Source of the DNA: Dioscorea cayenensis subsp. rotundata
Taxonomy: Eukaryota > Streptophyta > Magnoliopsida > Dioscoreales > Dioscoreaceae
DNA length: 64,000 bases
Reading direction: 5' to 3'
Assembly: GCF_009730915.1 (NCBI RefSeq)
Contig: NC_052482.1
Location: 21,809,912 to 21,873,911 of the forward strand
The notes beneath the pieces were generated by a model, which did no database searches, was not told where the DNA came from, and was given only the letters and a program-made list of their open reading frames with translations. Numbering within the stretch: position 1 is the first letter of the stretch; each line of letters opens with the position of its first letter. The position numbers and the translations under genes were made by a program. Shown piece by piece: positions 36,370-48,536 of the stretch.

Positions 36370-38469
36370 GCTCCGAGGTTTGGAACTCTCTCTCTCTCAG
36401 AGAGCGGACCGAGCCTCGTGCTTGCTTACTCTTGCATCCGCATCAAAAAGACAAGAATCAGGGAGACGGAAAAGAATGAGATGTCATGGCTTTTGCAAAT
36501 TTGTATAACAATAAGGGTTTTGTTTTAAATGGAAAAATTACTCGTTCACCCATCGAAAGTAATTTTCAAAAACCCTTCCAATTTTAGACACTTCCCTGAC
36601 GTGTACACTTTCGTTATATTTTACATTCCTTTAACCCTCCCGTGATAAGTTGAAAGTGAGGTTTATGATATGAAATTTCTATTTCTTTGCTTTTTACTAA
36701 AAGGAGGAAAATAGGCTTCAATCATATCATCGTCTAAAAATTTATTCATAGTTTTGCAATGCCTTTCATGCTTGTTTCTCAAACAAAGTTTAGAAGGCTA
36801 TCATCTCTTGTTGTTCTCCTCGTTCTTGTTCTTGTTCTTCTTTTTCTTCTTCTTATTTGGTATTTAAAGCGCTGCATTCTTTTCTTTCGAGTCATGTGTA
36901 TCGTGGGGTTCAAGAGGGCTTTGGTAATGTCACTGTCGTTTGCATCGCTTGTGAAGGATGAAAATCATAGACGAGAAGGCAACCTGGGCGTTCTAGACGA
37001 AAGAGGATCGAGTCGTAAGCGTCCGAGTTCCGCGAGGTGCCTTGTAGCCATCACGCACGCTTCGATCACAATCGCAGATCGTCACAGTGAATCTGCATTG
37101 TCGAGTGAGCATTGTGTATTGTGTATATACTTCTTATTATTGTTTAAAATATTGAACTTTATATTTAAATATGTCTATTACAGGTTTTAAATATTTGCTT
37201 CTCGCTTTAAAAGTTTTAATTTATACGTAAAATACATTTGAATCAGCTTTAAAATATACAACGCGACCGTGTCTTTGGTCCCCAGCTGACTAATACACGC
37301 CTCGCTCCCCAAGCGTTTCCACTCCGGCCTTCATTAAAATCGGGTCAAGCTGAAAGCAGTCGTTGGATTTCGCAAAGATAAATGTCGAAGGAAGAACCAT
37401 TTCGTTAACATACAACCACTCTCCTTCCTCTTCTTCTTGTGTGACTGGTCATCCTGTCGAAGTCGAAAAACTTGGTGTTACAACATTACGCTCCATTCAA
37501 ACCACATTTTTAGATCGTAGACTTTTTACGGGATGTGTCATGATTGTTTTTCTCTAATACGTCATCCATAAACAACTCTGAGAGTGAAAACTCTGCTTTT
37601 TCTCGCCAAGTTGAAATGCCTCTACGTGTAGCGCGATTTGTGAGTGCGTTTCGACTTTCGTCAAGAAAAGAAGATTTCACTTCAAGTTGATCGTGGATGA
37701 TTACCGTAAGAAGGCTCATCACATATCCTTTAAAAAGGGACTTGATCTAGAAGAAAATGTGGTCCGATCGAGCGAGTGTTCGGACACCCTATTCAAAGGT
37801 GTACTTTGGACGATTTCGAGGTCCGTGATGGTTACGTCGCTGCATTCAACTGGAGAGTTTGAAACTTAAATAGAGAATTTTTGTATCGCCCTAACGTGAA
37901 CATCTCTCCTATTTTTCGGAGATTTGTATATGCCATCAGTAATTACGCTGATATTTACTAAGAAAATGAATGTTGTATCTGATTGTCTAACGTGAAACAT
38001 TCTATTTCTATCCGAGATTTGTATTTTTAAGTACATTTCATTGTAATTACATCGATATTCAATAAGACAATTTTAAACAGGAGAAAATGAAATTTAAAGC
38101 GAGAGAAAGAAAGTTAAAGGGAGAAAGTGATAATTATACTACTAGAACCCGAATGTTTAACATTAGCCGATAATGAAAATGAAAAGCGAAATCGAATCCC
38201 TAGCCGATAATGAACTCGCGGACTTCGATATCATCCAACAAGAACATAACCTCAAAAGCGAAACATGATATTTACAATGAAGTCGTCGCCGACTAGCCGT
38301 TTAGTAAAACAACCGATTTTTTACAAAGAAACAGTTATTTGTGTGCCAACTTTTCATTTTTAAGCATGTAGAAAACATTATTGTTCTAGATTAATACATA
38401 TATTTAAGTAGAGGCGTTGTTAGTTTAAACGGTCGATAGTTATTTTTCGCAAAGTGACTAGTTCGTCTT

Positions 38470-38585
38470 TAAATCGTAACATGGGTATTTTAAACAATAG
38501 ACGTTGATAATTAAACAATAGAAACTTATAATTAAACAATGAAAGTGCAAGTTAAACAATGAAACTGGATTGTTAAAGAAAGAGT
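38470..38585. repeat. TTAAACAATGAAA-type degenerate short repeat array
   Basis: Four to five about 20-bp units, each containing TTAAACAATRRAA, are spaced regularly. Related arrays occur at 39535-39745, 40870-41070 and 41940-42080 within the same element. Confidence 0.6.
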
Positions 38586-38778
38586 CATATATAAATATAG
38601 ATATCATGTAAATTTACATCGATAAAATTTGTCATGTTCTTCGGAAAAATGAATTGAATTTAAACTAGTTTACATTTGAAAACTAAAAGAACGTATACAG
38701 ATGACTATGAACCCGGCTTGCAACACTCCCTTTGGCAGCTGATGCTTACCGCCCTCCTTAAGTGCACGGAAACATACT

Positions 38779-39480
38779 TTAATCGCAGAATAAGGGACGT
38801 CCGATCATGCAGTGCCGTAGCTTCTCATCGCGAGTAATCGCCGATAAACGCGAGCATGCATATACGCTGCAATCGACACTTCCTTTTTCGTCGTGGGGTT
38901 TTGATTGTCGTGAACAAGTCGGAACTTTCGCACGCCGACTACCAACTCCTTGTCGATACAAAGGTCGAATAGGTTTTTCCGTCGAGATATACAAGTTGAT
39001 ATTAGAACGTCGATTATTTAGCAACACTATTACTCAAACACAAATTATTAAAGCACTTACCATTTCTAGCTGCTTTTATCGTATTCCTCGCTTTGGCATG
39101 AAGAATAATGCATGTATTCTTGTTTGTCATTGTCAGGACGCACTTTGACATGGAAGTGACCACTCATAATTACTCGGAGGATGACAATGTCAACTTCATG
39201 CACGCTGTGCCAGCAGCATCTCCGATTATAGCCATAATGGATTCGTATGCGTGCGTCACACCCGCTTTAGCATGAACAACGCCGATGGGTCGGGTGTGAT
39301 GGAGGTCGCTTCTTATAACGATACGACACTACACTCATCGACTTTTTAGCAATATACATACGAAAGCGCTCATCACATCGTTTCACCCATCTCGCTTTCC
39401 CTCGAGCGGTCAGAATAGACTGGACGCGTGTAGGCATGTAGTCATTCTTCCACGTACGATGTTGCTATGGTTGAACGGAA
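38779..39480 (-). pseudogene. Ulp1-like SUMO protease remnant of the transposon
   Basis: In the minus-strand frame 39027-38779 the segment HDEKGSVDCSVYACSRL resembles the Ulp1/C48 catalytic cysteine motif (usually DCGVYVC), about 100 bp from the end. Upstream sequence up to 39480 is protein-like in several frames, with frame breaks and a possible His region, but no complete catalytic triad can be traced. Ulp1 proteases process SUMO; in plants such domains are often carried by Mutator-like elements. Confidence 0.5.
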
Positions 39481-39534
39481 CATAGATACGTAAACAATAT
39501 TGTCAATATTTAACTGATACAACAAGATTTAAAA

Positions 39535-39745
39535 TTCTATGTAAAATATTTAAATGTTAACGATATAAATTAAATGGTAACGTATAATAGTTAAAGGTTA
39601 ACATCTATATATTTAAATGTTATATTAAATGTTTGAATGTTAACTGTAATACTTAAAGGGTAACATGTAATAGTTTAAATGCTATTTGTGATGGTTAGAC
39701 ATTAACGCTCTTTCTTAAATGGTAACATATAATAGTTTAAACAAT
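39535..39745. repeat. TTTAAATGNTAAC-type degenerate short repeat array
   Basis: About ten units of roughly 20 bp with the core TTTAAANGNTAAC. It is the longest and most regular of the four arrays in the decayed element, and lies between the Ulp1 remnant and the central block. Confidence 0.6.
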
Positions 39746-40869
39746 ACCATAAAAACTTCAAACTTACTTGTCCATAGGGTAGTTGAGGAAGATCCTTATC
39801 AACTCCTGCTGGTACTTGTTGATAGAGGTGCTCTTTCTTAACGTATTTTTTCTTCTTCAGAATGAAGACTTTCCGAACTTCTTCTAATTTTTTTATTGGC
39901 ATTGTTCTTCTCTCTCGTCTCCATTTCGGGCAGATTCCTTCCTTCGATGGGGGCACGACGACGTGATCAACGAGACACTTCCTATACTTCTTGTTGTTGT
40001 CGGGATCATGTACTGCTTCGATCGGCGACAAGGTCGGCCGTTAGTTCCACCGCTGACTTGAGTTCGCTGAGGATGAGTCAGCGACCTTCTCACCGTCGCG
40101 TGACGCAACAAAGAGATCAATGGCAGACACAGCGTTGCGTCGGTTGTTGTTCTTCATGGATTGTGTCCATCTTTGATGCCAGACTGTCGACGCACGGTTC
40201 CACCGGGTTCATGTGATCGTTAACAATGTAGTCAACGATCTTATCCACCGCGGTAATCTCGATAGTCAAATCTCGCGATCTCCTCCACCATGATGCGCAG
40301 TGTCATCATAAGATACCATCATCGGCACGGCGGTGCGCTATTGTTTTATCATCGGTAGCGCGGTGGAGACGAGAGCATTATTGTTTTTTCTTCTTTTTGC
40401 AAGCCTCTTCGAACGACCACTCCGATGATGTCCTCGTCGAATTCCGGCCAGCTGTCCGTCCCGGTGCTTCATTTGTTGGAGGGCGCGATCGATTGTGAGT
40501 GTGGCCGGCCTCGAAACGCCTCGACTCGAGCGACAAGTCGAGGGAACTCCGGTCATCAAAAATCGCGAGCCTGCAGAAGAGTTGCGGTGACATCTTTACC
40601 TAGCGCGCAGGGGGCTCGCCATGGTCGGGCAGAGGGTAGCGAGGGCTTCTCGACCTAGAGGAACGTGCTGCAGCGTTTTAGGTCGAAGTAGGAGAGCAGG
40701 CGTCGAGCTGGCAAGATTTTAATAGGTTACCAGTCTCATCTTGCCTTTCGAGCAAGCGTGCCCGGAGCAATAGCATCCAACCGATGGTCTGGCGAACAAA
40801 TATTTCTTCATCGACGATTCGCCGTAACTAGCTCAGAAACTAACATGCGAAACCAAAACAATCTTAGCG

Positions 40870-41070
40870 AAATCATTCAGTTTAAACAATAAAAACTATA
40901 TTTAAACATGTAGCTTATATATTTAAACGTTATATCTTATTAGGTTAAACAGAGAACAAAATATTTAAACATTAAAGAAAACGGTTTAAGCAGTAGATGT
41001 AACAAAGTTAAACGAGTAAATAATATTTTTTTAAACATTAACGCCTACTAGTTAAACATATATTGTTTTT
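40870..41070. repeat. TTTAAACATTA-type degenerate short repeat array
   Basis: About nine to ten units with the core TTTAAACATTA or GTTAAACG, matching the arrays at 38470, 39535 and 41940 in motif and spacing style. Confidence 0.6.
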
Positions 41071-41199
41071 AATTATTACCTCTTTTCCTTCGAGAGATGA
41101 CAAACTCGTTTCTATAGTCAGCTTGCTTCCTGTAGTATTTTCACCGTAGCACAACATCCTTGAGATCTTGCAGAAACGGACTTTCTTTCCGGTTCCGGT

Positions 41200-41653
41200 C
41201 AGCTCTAAAACCATATGTTAAGCGCTGAAATGCTGACCCTTAATATACCGGTGCTGGTCTTCTTCCCCTCGCGATCTAGATCGTGACTCGAGCGGCTGTG
41301 GAATGTTCTCCATAAGGCACTTGTGCCGTCGTCTGCGCCCACGCGTATCGCCTCATGGCGGTAGATCATCGACATAATCAACGATCCGATTAGGGAACCG
41401 GAGCGGGGACGATTTGGGAAGAGGATTGTACCGGAGAGTACACCATCGATAGTTTGACAAAAATTTTCTTCTTCCCTCTAACAAACGAAGTTCTCTGAAG
41501 AGCTGCTCCCGACGGAGTCTTTCGCGTCTCTCGTACGTTTTCGATAAATACCTCTCTTGAAAGTCGAGCGTGTTTCTTCTGAAACACGATCTGCTGCCTC
41601 CATCGCAGCGCATCAAGAACGAGGGTCACATCTTGAGCCCTGAAAGTCGGCAT
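41200..41653 (-). pseudogene. DUF1985/plant-mobile-domain-like remnant of the transposon
   Basis: Minus-strand frames read AQDVTLVLDALRW, FQERYLSKTYERRERLRREQ, KKIFVKLSMVY, FPNRIVDYVDDLPP and MRRYAWAQ in order, but in three different frames. This succession resembles the conserved FVKL-Y-...-VDYVDDL-...-RYAWA core found in transposon-linked plant mobile domain/DUF1985 proteins. At least three frame breaks show that it is not functional as written. Confidence 0.5.
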
Positions 41654-41939
41654 GCTTTCCCCGATCCCGAATTTATTAGTCGCGGCTATCAGTACTTTTG
41701 CAGCGGAGAATCAAGAAGGGCTCGTTCTTGGAATACAGCTCCAACTCGATAGAATCGTCGCGACATCTGTCCTTTGGATGATCTCGAGTGCCGAGGATCA
41801 TGCGAACTTTCAATTCGACCACGTCTCCCTACTCACGGTGTCATGTAGCATCGCCCATTAACTAGATCGACTACCGTAATCACAAGCTGCGACATGATAC
41901 ACAACACATTTAGACATCGGTGATTCACAAATTGATAAG

Positions 41940-42080
41940 CGGAATTATAAGTTGTTAAACGATAGAACTCTCAATTCTTAAACATTGATATCATTTGCTA
42001 TGTAGAACTATATTATTAAAGCGAGAGATACAAATAGTTAAACGGAAACGACAAAAACTTAAACGAGTAAAAGCTCATTA
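41940..42080. repeat. GTTAAACG-type degenerate short repeat array
   Basis: Fourth array of the series, with six or so units (TTAAACATTG, GTTAAACGG, CTTAAACGAG), close to the 5' end of the element's minus-strand coding remains. Confidence 0.5.
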
Positions 42081-42904
42081 TTTAAAGCGTAGACCTTTAG
42101 TTTCTACAACTTCAACCATATCAGTCGAAAGGGTAAAGCGAGATTATAAACATTACACAAATCACAACAATCGAAAAAACCATTTTCGATCGCATACTAG
42201 TGACGAAAATGTAAACAAAACAAACACTCTAGCGAGAGATCTCCCTACTGGGACTAACAAAACCCCTGACCCGATCAGATCCCCGTACGCAGGCTTGATG
42301 TCTTCCAAGAAAAAAACAAAATCACAAAACAAAACCGAAAAATGTCTCTTCATAACAGAATAATTAACAAAAAACCATAATCAATACTTTAGACTGCAAA
42401 GTGATGAAATGCCTGAATACTTGCGCTGGGAGTTCTCCTTCGAGGCATCGGTGGAAAGGAAGAGCGGAGCGAGAGTTAAGAGAAGACAAATGGTACGGAG
42501 ACGCTAGTTGAGAGAAGACAAGCAAATGTAGCCCTAAGAAAAAACCCACCTACTTCCTCTCACACTCCTGAAATGAGTGCGCTACGACTTCGCATGCAAG
42601 GGCATTTTCATTCATAAAAATTTAAAAACACTCCGTTTAATGACGTTACGTACTTTGGGGGTTTGAAAATCATGGAGTATAAAAGGAAGGGGTTTTTGGG
42701 TATTGCAAAACTATGGGGATTTTTTTTGGCAATATGGCAAAGTTTGGGGGTTTTTTTGGCAATTCTACCTTAAAAAAAATCCATTTTTTTCTCCCAAATG
42801 TAAAGTGTAATAGTCGAAGTTCATGTTTATTAAAAAACTATAAATATAACTTATTTAATTAAAAAATAACTTATTTAATTAAAAAAAAATTATTTTAAAA
42901 ATTT

Positions 42905-43040
42905 ATAACCATCGTCAACCATTGGATAACCCAATGGTATGATCTTAAAGTATAAAGAGTCGTGGTTTACAGTGCTCAAATCTCCCCACGATATTGATTT
43001 ACATCAGATCGCTCATATGATGTTCACCCGGGATTCTTAT
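42905..43040 (+). mobile_element. Possible degenerate tRNA-derived SINE
   Basis: TAACCCAATGG resembles a pol III A box, and GTGCTCAAATCTCC about 50 bp later resembles a B box, followed by a non-tRNA body. No target duplication or A-tail could be defined, so this is a weak call. The rest of 42776-43500 shows no other feature. Confidence 0.3.
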
Positions 43041-43511
43041 AATCTCATGTCACATACATCATTGTACATCATCCGGTTCCCAGATCTGCATTGGTTTCGC
43101 TTTATATTCATATAAAAAGGCACTTTCATGCATCATTATTATTTATAACCATCTAGTCAAAATTTTAACCCAATCATTTTAAGTTTTGATATACTTGAAT
43201 ATAGACACATCTATAGGTTGAGCCACATTTGAAATGAACCAAAGTTTGTAGATAACAAGATTTTGAAAATAAAGTTATTCAAAGAGGAGCAGCAGCAGGA
43301 GATACTCCAGGGAAAGTTATTCTCATAGTCGCAGCATTGGTTCTCTATCAAAGTCCGCCTCATGTTCTTTGTCTGACTGAGTGGAACCTGTGGGCTTCTG
43401 GGCTAAACACTTAAAATAGTTTCAGTATCCCTTATATTATACAGTCAGAATTTTCATGAGCCCTGCTCTGTTTGGTATCATAGAGTTGTTGAACTTAATT
43501 ATGGTATGGTT

Positions 43512-45415
43512 TCATTTGTTCTCGGCTGATGAATGTTGAATTTGCAGACTCTCTGTAAGATAACAATAAAAAATGTCTGCGCCCAGGCAGTGGAGAACCT
43601 TAGAAGAGCTATATATTAATCTTGTTATGAAAATGTAACTTGCCTCTTGTGGGGAATAGATGCCAAAAGAGCCAAGGCCACACATGAGAGAAGTGAGTAC
43701 TAAAGACCCTTTAAAAAGCCCATTTTCTCTACAAAACTCTCTGCCGATTGATTTCACTGCTAGGGTCAGTGTTCCAGCATTCAGCCGTTTTGACATTCAC
43801 TCCAGCACACCATAAATGAAAAAATATAGAATACCAGGTTTAAGTAAAGGGCATCAGCAAAGCATAACAAAAAAACATGTTGAAGTAGAGAGGGCATCCA
43901 GTAGCCAAAGCTGGTAAAAACCCGCTGTGCATAGCATTTGCAGAAGCCAAAGCCCATGTTGGCATCTCGTGGAGTAATTTCCTCAAAAGGAGGGAATACC
44001 CTGGAATTTCAAATTTCTTTTATGAGGCAATGGTGCCTTGCAGCTCATACTTGAATATTTGGGAATGTCTCTCTGGACTGCTTCATGCTGCAGAGAGCTA
44101 TACCAATACTCAAAGAAACGCAAATAATCCAAATATCATCAAAGGTCAAAATGTTCCAGAATCCAGACCTTCCCATGATGATTGGTGATATCAAAAGCCC
44201 AATTGCACTGCCAGGGTGAAGTCCAGACATACGACTTCCAATAGCCCTAAATCATTCTGTTTTAGGGACCCTCTACAGGAAAATCCTTGTTTAAACAACT
44301 CCGATATACTTACTACCAATTGTAAAGGCTTCAAAGGGAAAAGGCAAAATAATATATGCTGCAAATATTCAGTTGAACCACGCTTGGTGTAGACAGAATC
44401 ATGATTTAGAAACAACAAACATTTTGAAAACAAGATGATTCAAACTAATACCTTGAGATCATGCTGTTCATGCTAGGAGCACCACTCCTTCAGCAGCTCC
44501 AAGAAGGATTCTCATAGCAAGTAGATATCATAAATAAGCCTCGGCAGCCCAAGGAGTGAGGAAAGTGGTCATCCACCACAGGGTCATACCCCATGCCATC
44601 ACCAACTTACCACCATAGTAACCAACATCAACCAAAGCCTCCCCAACTATGGGTGGCACATCAAATACCCACCCCCATAAAAAGGATGACTGTGTTTAAA
44701 GATTTATAGATAATCAGAGGGCAGAATTCAATTCTGGCTAAATCCCATGAAGAAACAATTGAATCCTCCCTCAAACTAAAGGTAACACTAGCAAGTCACC
44801 TTCATTTGGGAGGATAATTTGTATAAGGCTGAAAACTGCATGAAGTCAGTAAAAAGGAGTCTCCTGCTAATCTGGTTAGTCCAATCTGGATTCTAATGTA
44901 ATAGCCCTCACTAACATATCCGTATAGCTAATTGGTTATCAGAGTTTCACAAACACTAAGAAAAATCCAGAGGTTTTCCAATAGGCAATGGAAAGAGAAA
45001 TAGCTATCTGAACAATTCTAGAGAAAAACTGGGTCGAGGAATGAGCCAGTGAAAGGGGAACAATGGCCACAGACATGACCTCATGATCGACATTATGAAG
45101 GACGAAATAGCTAGGCCCAGCATGGAGACTACCTTCACTCACTTTGAGGTAATGACCTGCAAGAAGCTCGAGCTCTGCAATTAACTCTAGGGAAAGAGAG
45201 ATTGGGAAGCATCAGTTTGGAAGCCCTAACTAGAAATGGAGCGCAGAGCTGGCAGTGACTTCCATAGAGTTGATCTTTTCGGTAACTAATGTAAGGATGA
45301 TGATGTGGTGGTGTGAAGGACAGCATGGAGCTGGATTTCGGGGAAAAGAGGGATTAGGGAGCCCAATACATAAGTTTGTGAACCGGGACTTCATCAGAGA
45401 CAAAGACTTGTTCAT
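43512..45415 (-). pseudogene. Decayed PHT4-type (chloroplast anion/phosphate) transporter gene
   Basis: PHT4 proteins are plastid or Golgi major-facilitator transporters of phosphate or other anions. Minus-strand pieces in the right order: a Ser/Pro-rich transit-peptide-like start (about 45415-45230), VDHEVMSVAIVPLSLAHSST (near 45080-45020), VMAWGMTLWWMTTFLTPWAA (near 44610-44550), SGLHPGSAIGLLISPIIMGR (44230-44165) and further membrane-like segments to 43512. The order matches the family (ADRVVMSVAIVPLS, AWG-LWSLATFLTPWAA, GLLLTPIIM). Many frame breaks, in-frame stops and diverged segments exclude a functional protein as written. Whether these are all genuine mutations is uncertain because indel errors occur elsewhere in the window. 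Confidence 0.65.
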
Positions 45416-45561
45416 AAATTAATTATAAAAGGAGAAGGACATCCATGGAGATGGATTTCTGAAAGTGTTATTTATGTATTCATAATCAAACTGCTCCCTT
45501 GTCATCTTAATTATAAAGGAGTGTACACAAGGTTCAATAAATTGATTTCAGAAATCAACAA

Positions 45562-45892
45562 TCAAATCTTGCTTAGAAGATTACCGAACAAAGAATGCCG
45601 ACCCTCAGCCACAACATCTCCTGTTGCTTTGTTTTTCATTAGCACGGAAGTTCCAGAGTAGCCTCCTTTGTGGCCCAAAACCTTGGCCGTGATCTCCAAC
45701 TCATCCTGCTCACAAACTATGAGAGAGAGAGATGATATGAGAGAAGCTTGTGCAACAAGAGATGAAAGCCTGAATAATATAGAGATGAGCAAACATCAGT
45801 ACCACTACCATTCCATTTACAAAATATATCTGTAGAAAGCAAACACATGTTTAATCATAACTTATAATAAAACTTCCAGCAAGTAAGGGATC

Positions 45893-45964
<72 letters not shown>

Positions 45965-46672
45965 ACAGTCAAAAAGAGCAAATATTTCCTTTTTAAAGCC
46001 AAAATTGAAATCGATATAAAGGAAATGGAGTTAAGAGCATGCAAATGATCTATTTCTCTTGTTGTTCTAGATATAATCTGGTTTATGAGGATTTGGTTTC
46101 TAATACATGCTGAATTGCTGAATTGCTGATTGAAATCAAGAGTTGAATATCAAAATAAATTCAAAGCAAAATTATGCCAACAAGGGAGGAGAAGTTAACA
46201 AGTTTACATGGATCCGGGCCGCAGACATGTGGAGATGGACATGTCGACGGAGACCTTGGTGTGCTGACCATCAGCAAGTATGACGGCCCCTCCAATCTCA
46301 TCCACTAGGTTTGCTATCGCACCAGCAGACAAGTTCCCGTCAACACCCTGCAAAATGAAAAATAAAAGAAACCATTGATATGTTATTCATACACAGATGG
46401 GTCATGGATCAAAGAAAGTTTCCATCTTTTTGATCTCATGAAGTCACGAGGCCCTCATCATAAGGCAATCAGGAACTGACCGTAAGTCTGGGAGGGACCG
46501 TGAAGGTGCAGGTGAGAGATCCACGCTGGATGCTGTCCACTCGGATGCCTCGAAGAGCCAAGGCTTCGAAGAAACTAGCGGCGAGACCAGCGCGGTGTGG
46601 CCGGACCTCCAGCGCCGAAACGCTCTTCGATTCGCTATCTCCACGAACCAGGAATTCCCTCGTCCTCTCCAT
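45562..46672 (-). CDS. Acyl-CoA thioesterase, HotDog fold (ACOT13-like), one frameshift
   Basis: HotDog thioesterases hydrolyse acyl-CoA to free fatty acid and CoA. Three exons: 46672-46481 (MERTREFLVRGDSESKSVSA), 46347-46208 and 45715-45562. Family motifs: GNLSAGAIANLVDEIGGAV (the active-site helix, with Asn and Asp/Glu residues) and GGYSGTSVLMKNKATGDVVA followed by EGRHSLFGNLLSKI at the end. About 161 residues, the normal size. In exon 2 the frame slips after VSVDMSIS: the next frame gives HMSAARIH and then joins exon 3 in phase 0 at DELEITAKVLG. This indicates one missing base at the GG of 46231-46232 (a C run on the coding strand). With that base the gene would be intact, so a consensus error is the likelier explanation. 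Confidence 0.88.
45897..45958. repeat. Compound TG/AG microsatellite in thioesterase intron 2
   Basis: An uninterrupted GT dinucleotide run followed directly by a GA run, between exons 2 and 3 of the thioesterase gene. Confidence 0.9.
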
Positions 46673-47536
46673 CTGGGATCAACAAGATGACTGAAGGATG
46701 GCCCAAAGTTCAGAACCCTCTCATCATCTCATGATTCTCATCTCAAATGTTATGGTGCTTAAGATTTTTACATTATTTATTTATCATTTATTATAGGTAA
46801 CTTTACTAGTTCCTTCTACTATATTTTTAAAATAGATAAGTCACTTTTTACCAAAGATTTTGGATTTTTTTTTCAATGCAATTATTTATTAGAATATTTC
46901 ATCACAGCGAAATATAATGTCTTTATATTAAAAATGTTTTTGCTAAAGTGTCATCGGAGCTTCAAATCGTCGTTACCAAGTCCATTTGAACATGCTGTCG
47001 TCGTGTGTCATGTGTCCTTCGAGCGCATCGAATCACAGGCTGACCACCTCAGCTCCGAGTGACCCTATGTCACATTCATACTAGATGTCCATCTGCTGTG
47101 GGCCTGAGGCATCGCTATATCAGGACTTGTGGGGCTTGGAGGGCTAACTTTATCGGAGAGCCTCTTAGTCTGCTCACAGGATTTGCTTGCATAGCGATTC
47201 ACGGAATATTTTGTTTGAGAGAAATGCGGCGCATGATTTACATGTTGACCTTCAGGATAATTTCATTATTTGAGAAATTGCTCATTTGTTTCCTCCTTTT
47301 GGTTTTGCATAGAATCTGAGATTAAAAGGGAATCGAGTGGGTACAAAATCAGCGCGGTGCCAGTGATCTCTCCTCAGGGGCGTGACACGGTGTCCCTGAA
47401 GACCTCCCCATCTGTTGTCTTTTTGGGGGTTACCATTGTGGCCATGGACACTTGTTGAGTGGATTTTTATTCTTATGTTTGGTTTACTGTGCTAGTGGAT
47501 GTGGTTTGTATCCATCAGATGTGCTAATCTCAATTA
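46673..47536. other. Thioesterase 5' flank and unassigned sequence before the gap
   Basis: AT-rich promoter-side sequence to about 46940, then about 600 bp of higher GC content with no protein or repeat I recognise. It ends at an assembly gap. Confidence 0.35.
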
Positions 47537-48536
47537 NNNNNNNNNNNNNNNNNNNNNNNNNNNNNNNNNNNNNNNNNNNNNNNNNNNNNNNNNNNNNNNN
47601 NNNNNNNNNNNNNNNNNNNNNNNNNNNNNNNNNNNNNNNNNNNNNNNNNNNNNNNNNNNNNNNNNNNNNNNNNNNNNNNNNNNNNNNNNNNNNNNNNNNN
47701 NNNNNNNNNNNNNNNNNNNNNNNNNNNNNNNNNNNNNNNNNNNNNNNNNNNNNNNNNNNNNNNNNNNNNNNNNNNNNNNNNNNNNNNNNNNNNNNNNNNN
47801 NNNNNNNNNNNNNNNNNNNNNNNNNNNNNNNNNNNNNNNNNNNNNNNNNNNNNNNNNNNNNNNNNNNNNNNNNNNNNNNNNNNNNNNNNNNNNNNNNNNN
47901 NNNNNNNNNNNNNNNNNNNNNNNNNNNNNNNNNNNNNNNNNNNNNNNNNNNNNNNNNNNNNNNNNNNNNNNNNNNNNNNNNNNNNNNNNNNNNNNNNNNN
48001 NNNNNNNNNNNNNNNNNNNNNNNNNNNNNNNNNNNNNNNNNNNNNNNNNNNNNNNNNNNNNNNNNNNNNNNNNNNNNNNNNNNNNNNNNNNNNNNNNNNN
48101 NNNNNNNNNNNNNNNNNNNNNNNNNNNNNNNNNNNNNNNNNNNNNNNNNNNNNNNNNNNNNNNNNNNNNNNNNNNNNNNNNNNNNNNNNNNNNNNNNNNN
48201 NNNNNNNNNNNNNNNNNNNNNNNNNNNNNNNNNNNNNNNNNNNNNNNNNNNNNNNNNNNNNNNNNNNNNNNNNNNNNNNNNNNNNNNNNNNNNNNNNNNN
48301 NNNNNNNNNNNNNNNNNNNNNNNNNNNNNNNNNNNNNNNNNNNNNNNNNNNNNNNNNNNNNNNNNNNNNNNNNNNNNNNNNNNNNNNNNNNNNNNNNNNN
48401 NNNNNNNNNNNNNNNNNNNNNNNNNNNNNNNNNNNNNNNNNNNNNNNNNNNNNNNNNNNNNNNNNNNNNNNNNNNNNNNNNNNNNNNNNNNNNNNNNNNN
48501 NNNNNNNNNNNNNNNNNNNNNNNNNNNNNNNNNNNN
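47537..48536. other. Assembly gap of exactly 1000 N
   Basis: All bases are N. The round length means the true size is unknown. Open frames that cross it have no meaning. Confidence 0.99.

Larger units (their letters stand above)
36540..42775 (-). mobile_element. Decayed CpG-rich DNA transposon with Ulp1 and plant-mobile-domain-like remains
   Basis: About 6.2 kb that differs sharply from its surroundings by its many CG dinucleotides in the protein-like blocks, alternating with AT-rich arrays of TTTAAAC-type motifs. On the minus strand two remnants are recognisable in transcription order: a DUF1985/plant-mobile-domain-like block (about 41650-41200) and an Ulp1-type cysteine protease block (about 39480-38780). 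Such captures are known in plant Mutator-like elements. The right end (42680-42775) has an A-plus-G/T-rich terminus (CAAAGTTTGGGGGTTTTTTT), and the left end (36530-36620) is loosely similar in reverse complement, but I could not define exact inverted repeats or a target duplication. The element class is inferred. Confidence 0.5.

Noticed and set aside
36759-37190. 143-codon plus-strand frame in the decayed transposon
   Set aside because: Low-complexity Leu/Val-rich start (GTTCTT repeats) and no conserved motif; likely chance.
37500-38300. Possible horizontally acquired or bacterial DNA because of its many CG dinucleotides
   Set aside because: No bacterial gene, ribosome-binding site or long open frame; linked blocks resemble plant transposon proteins.
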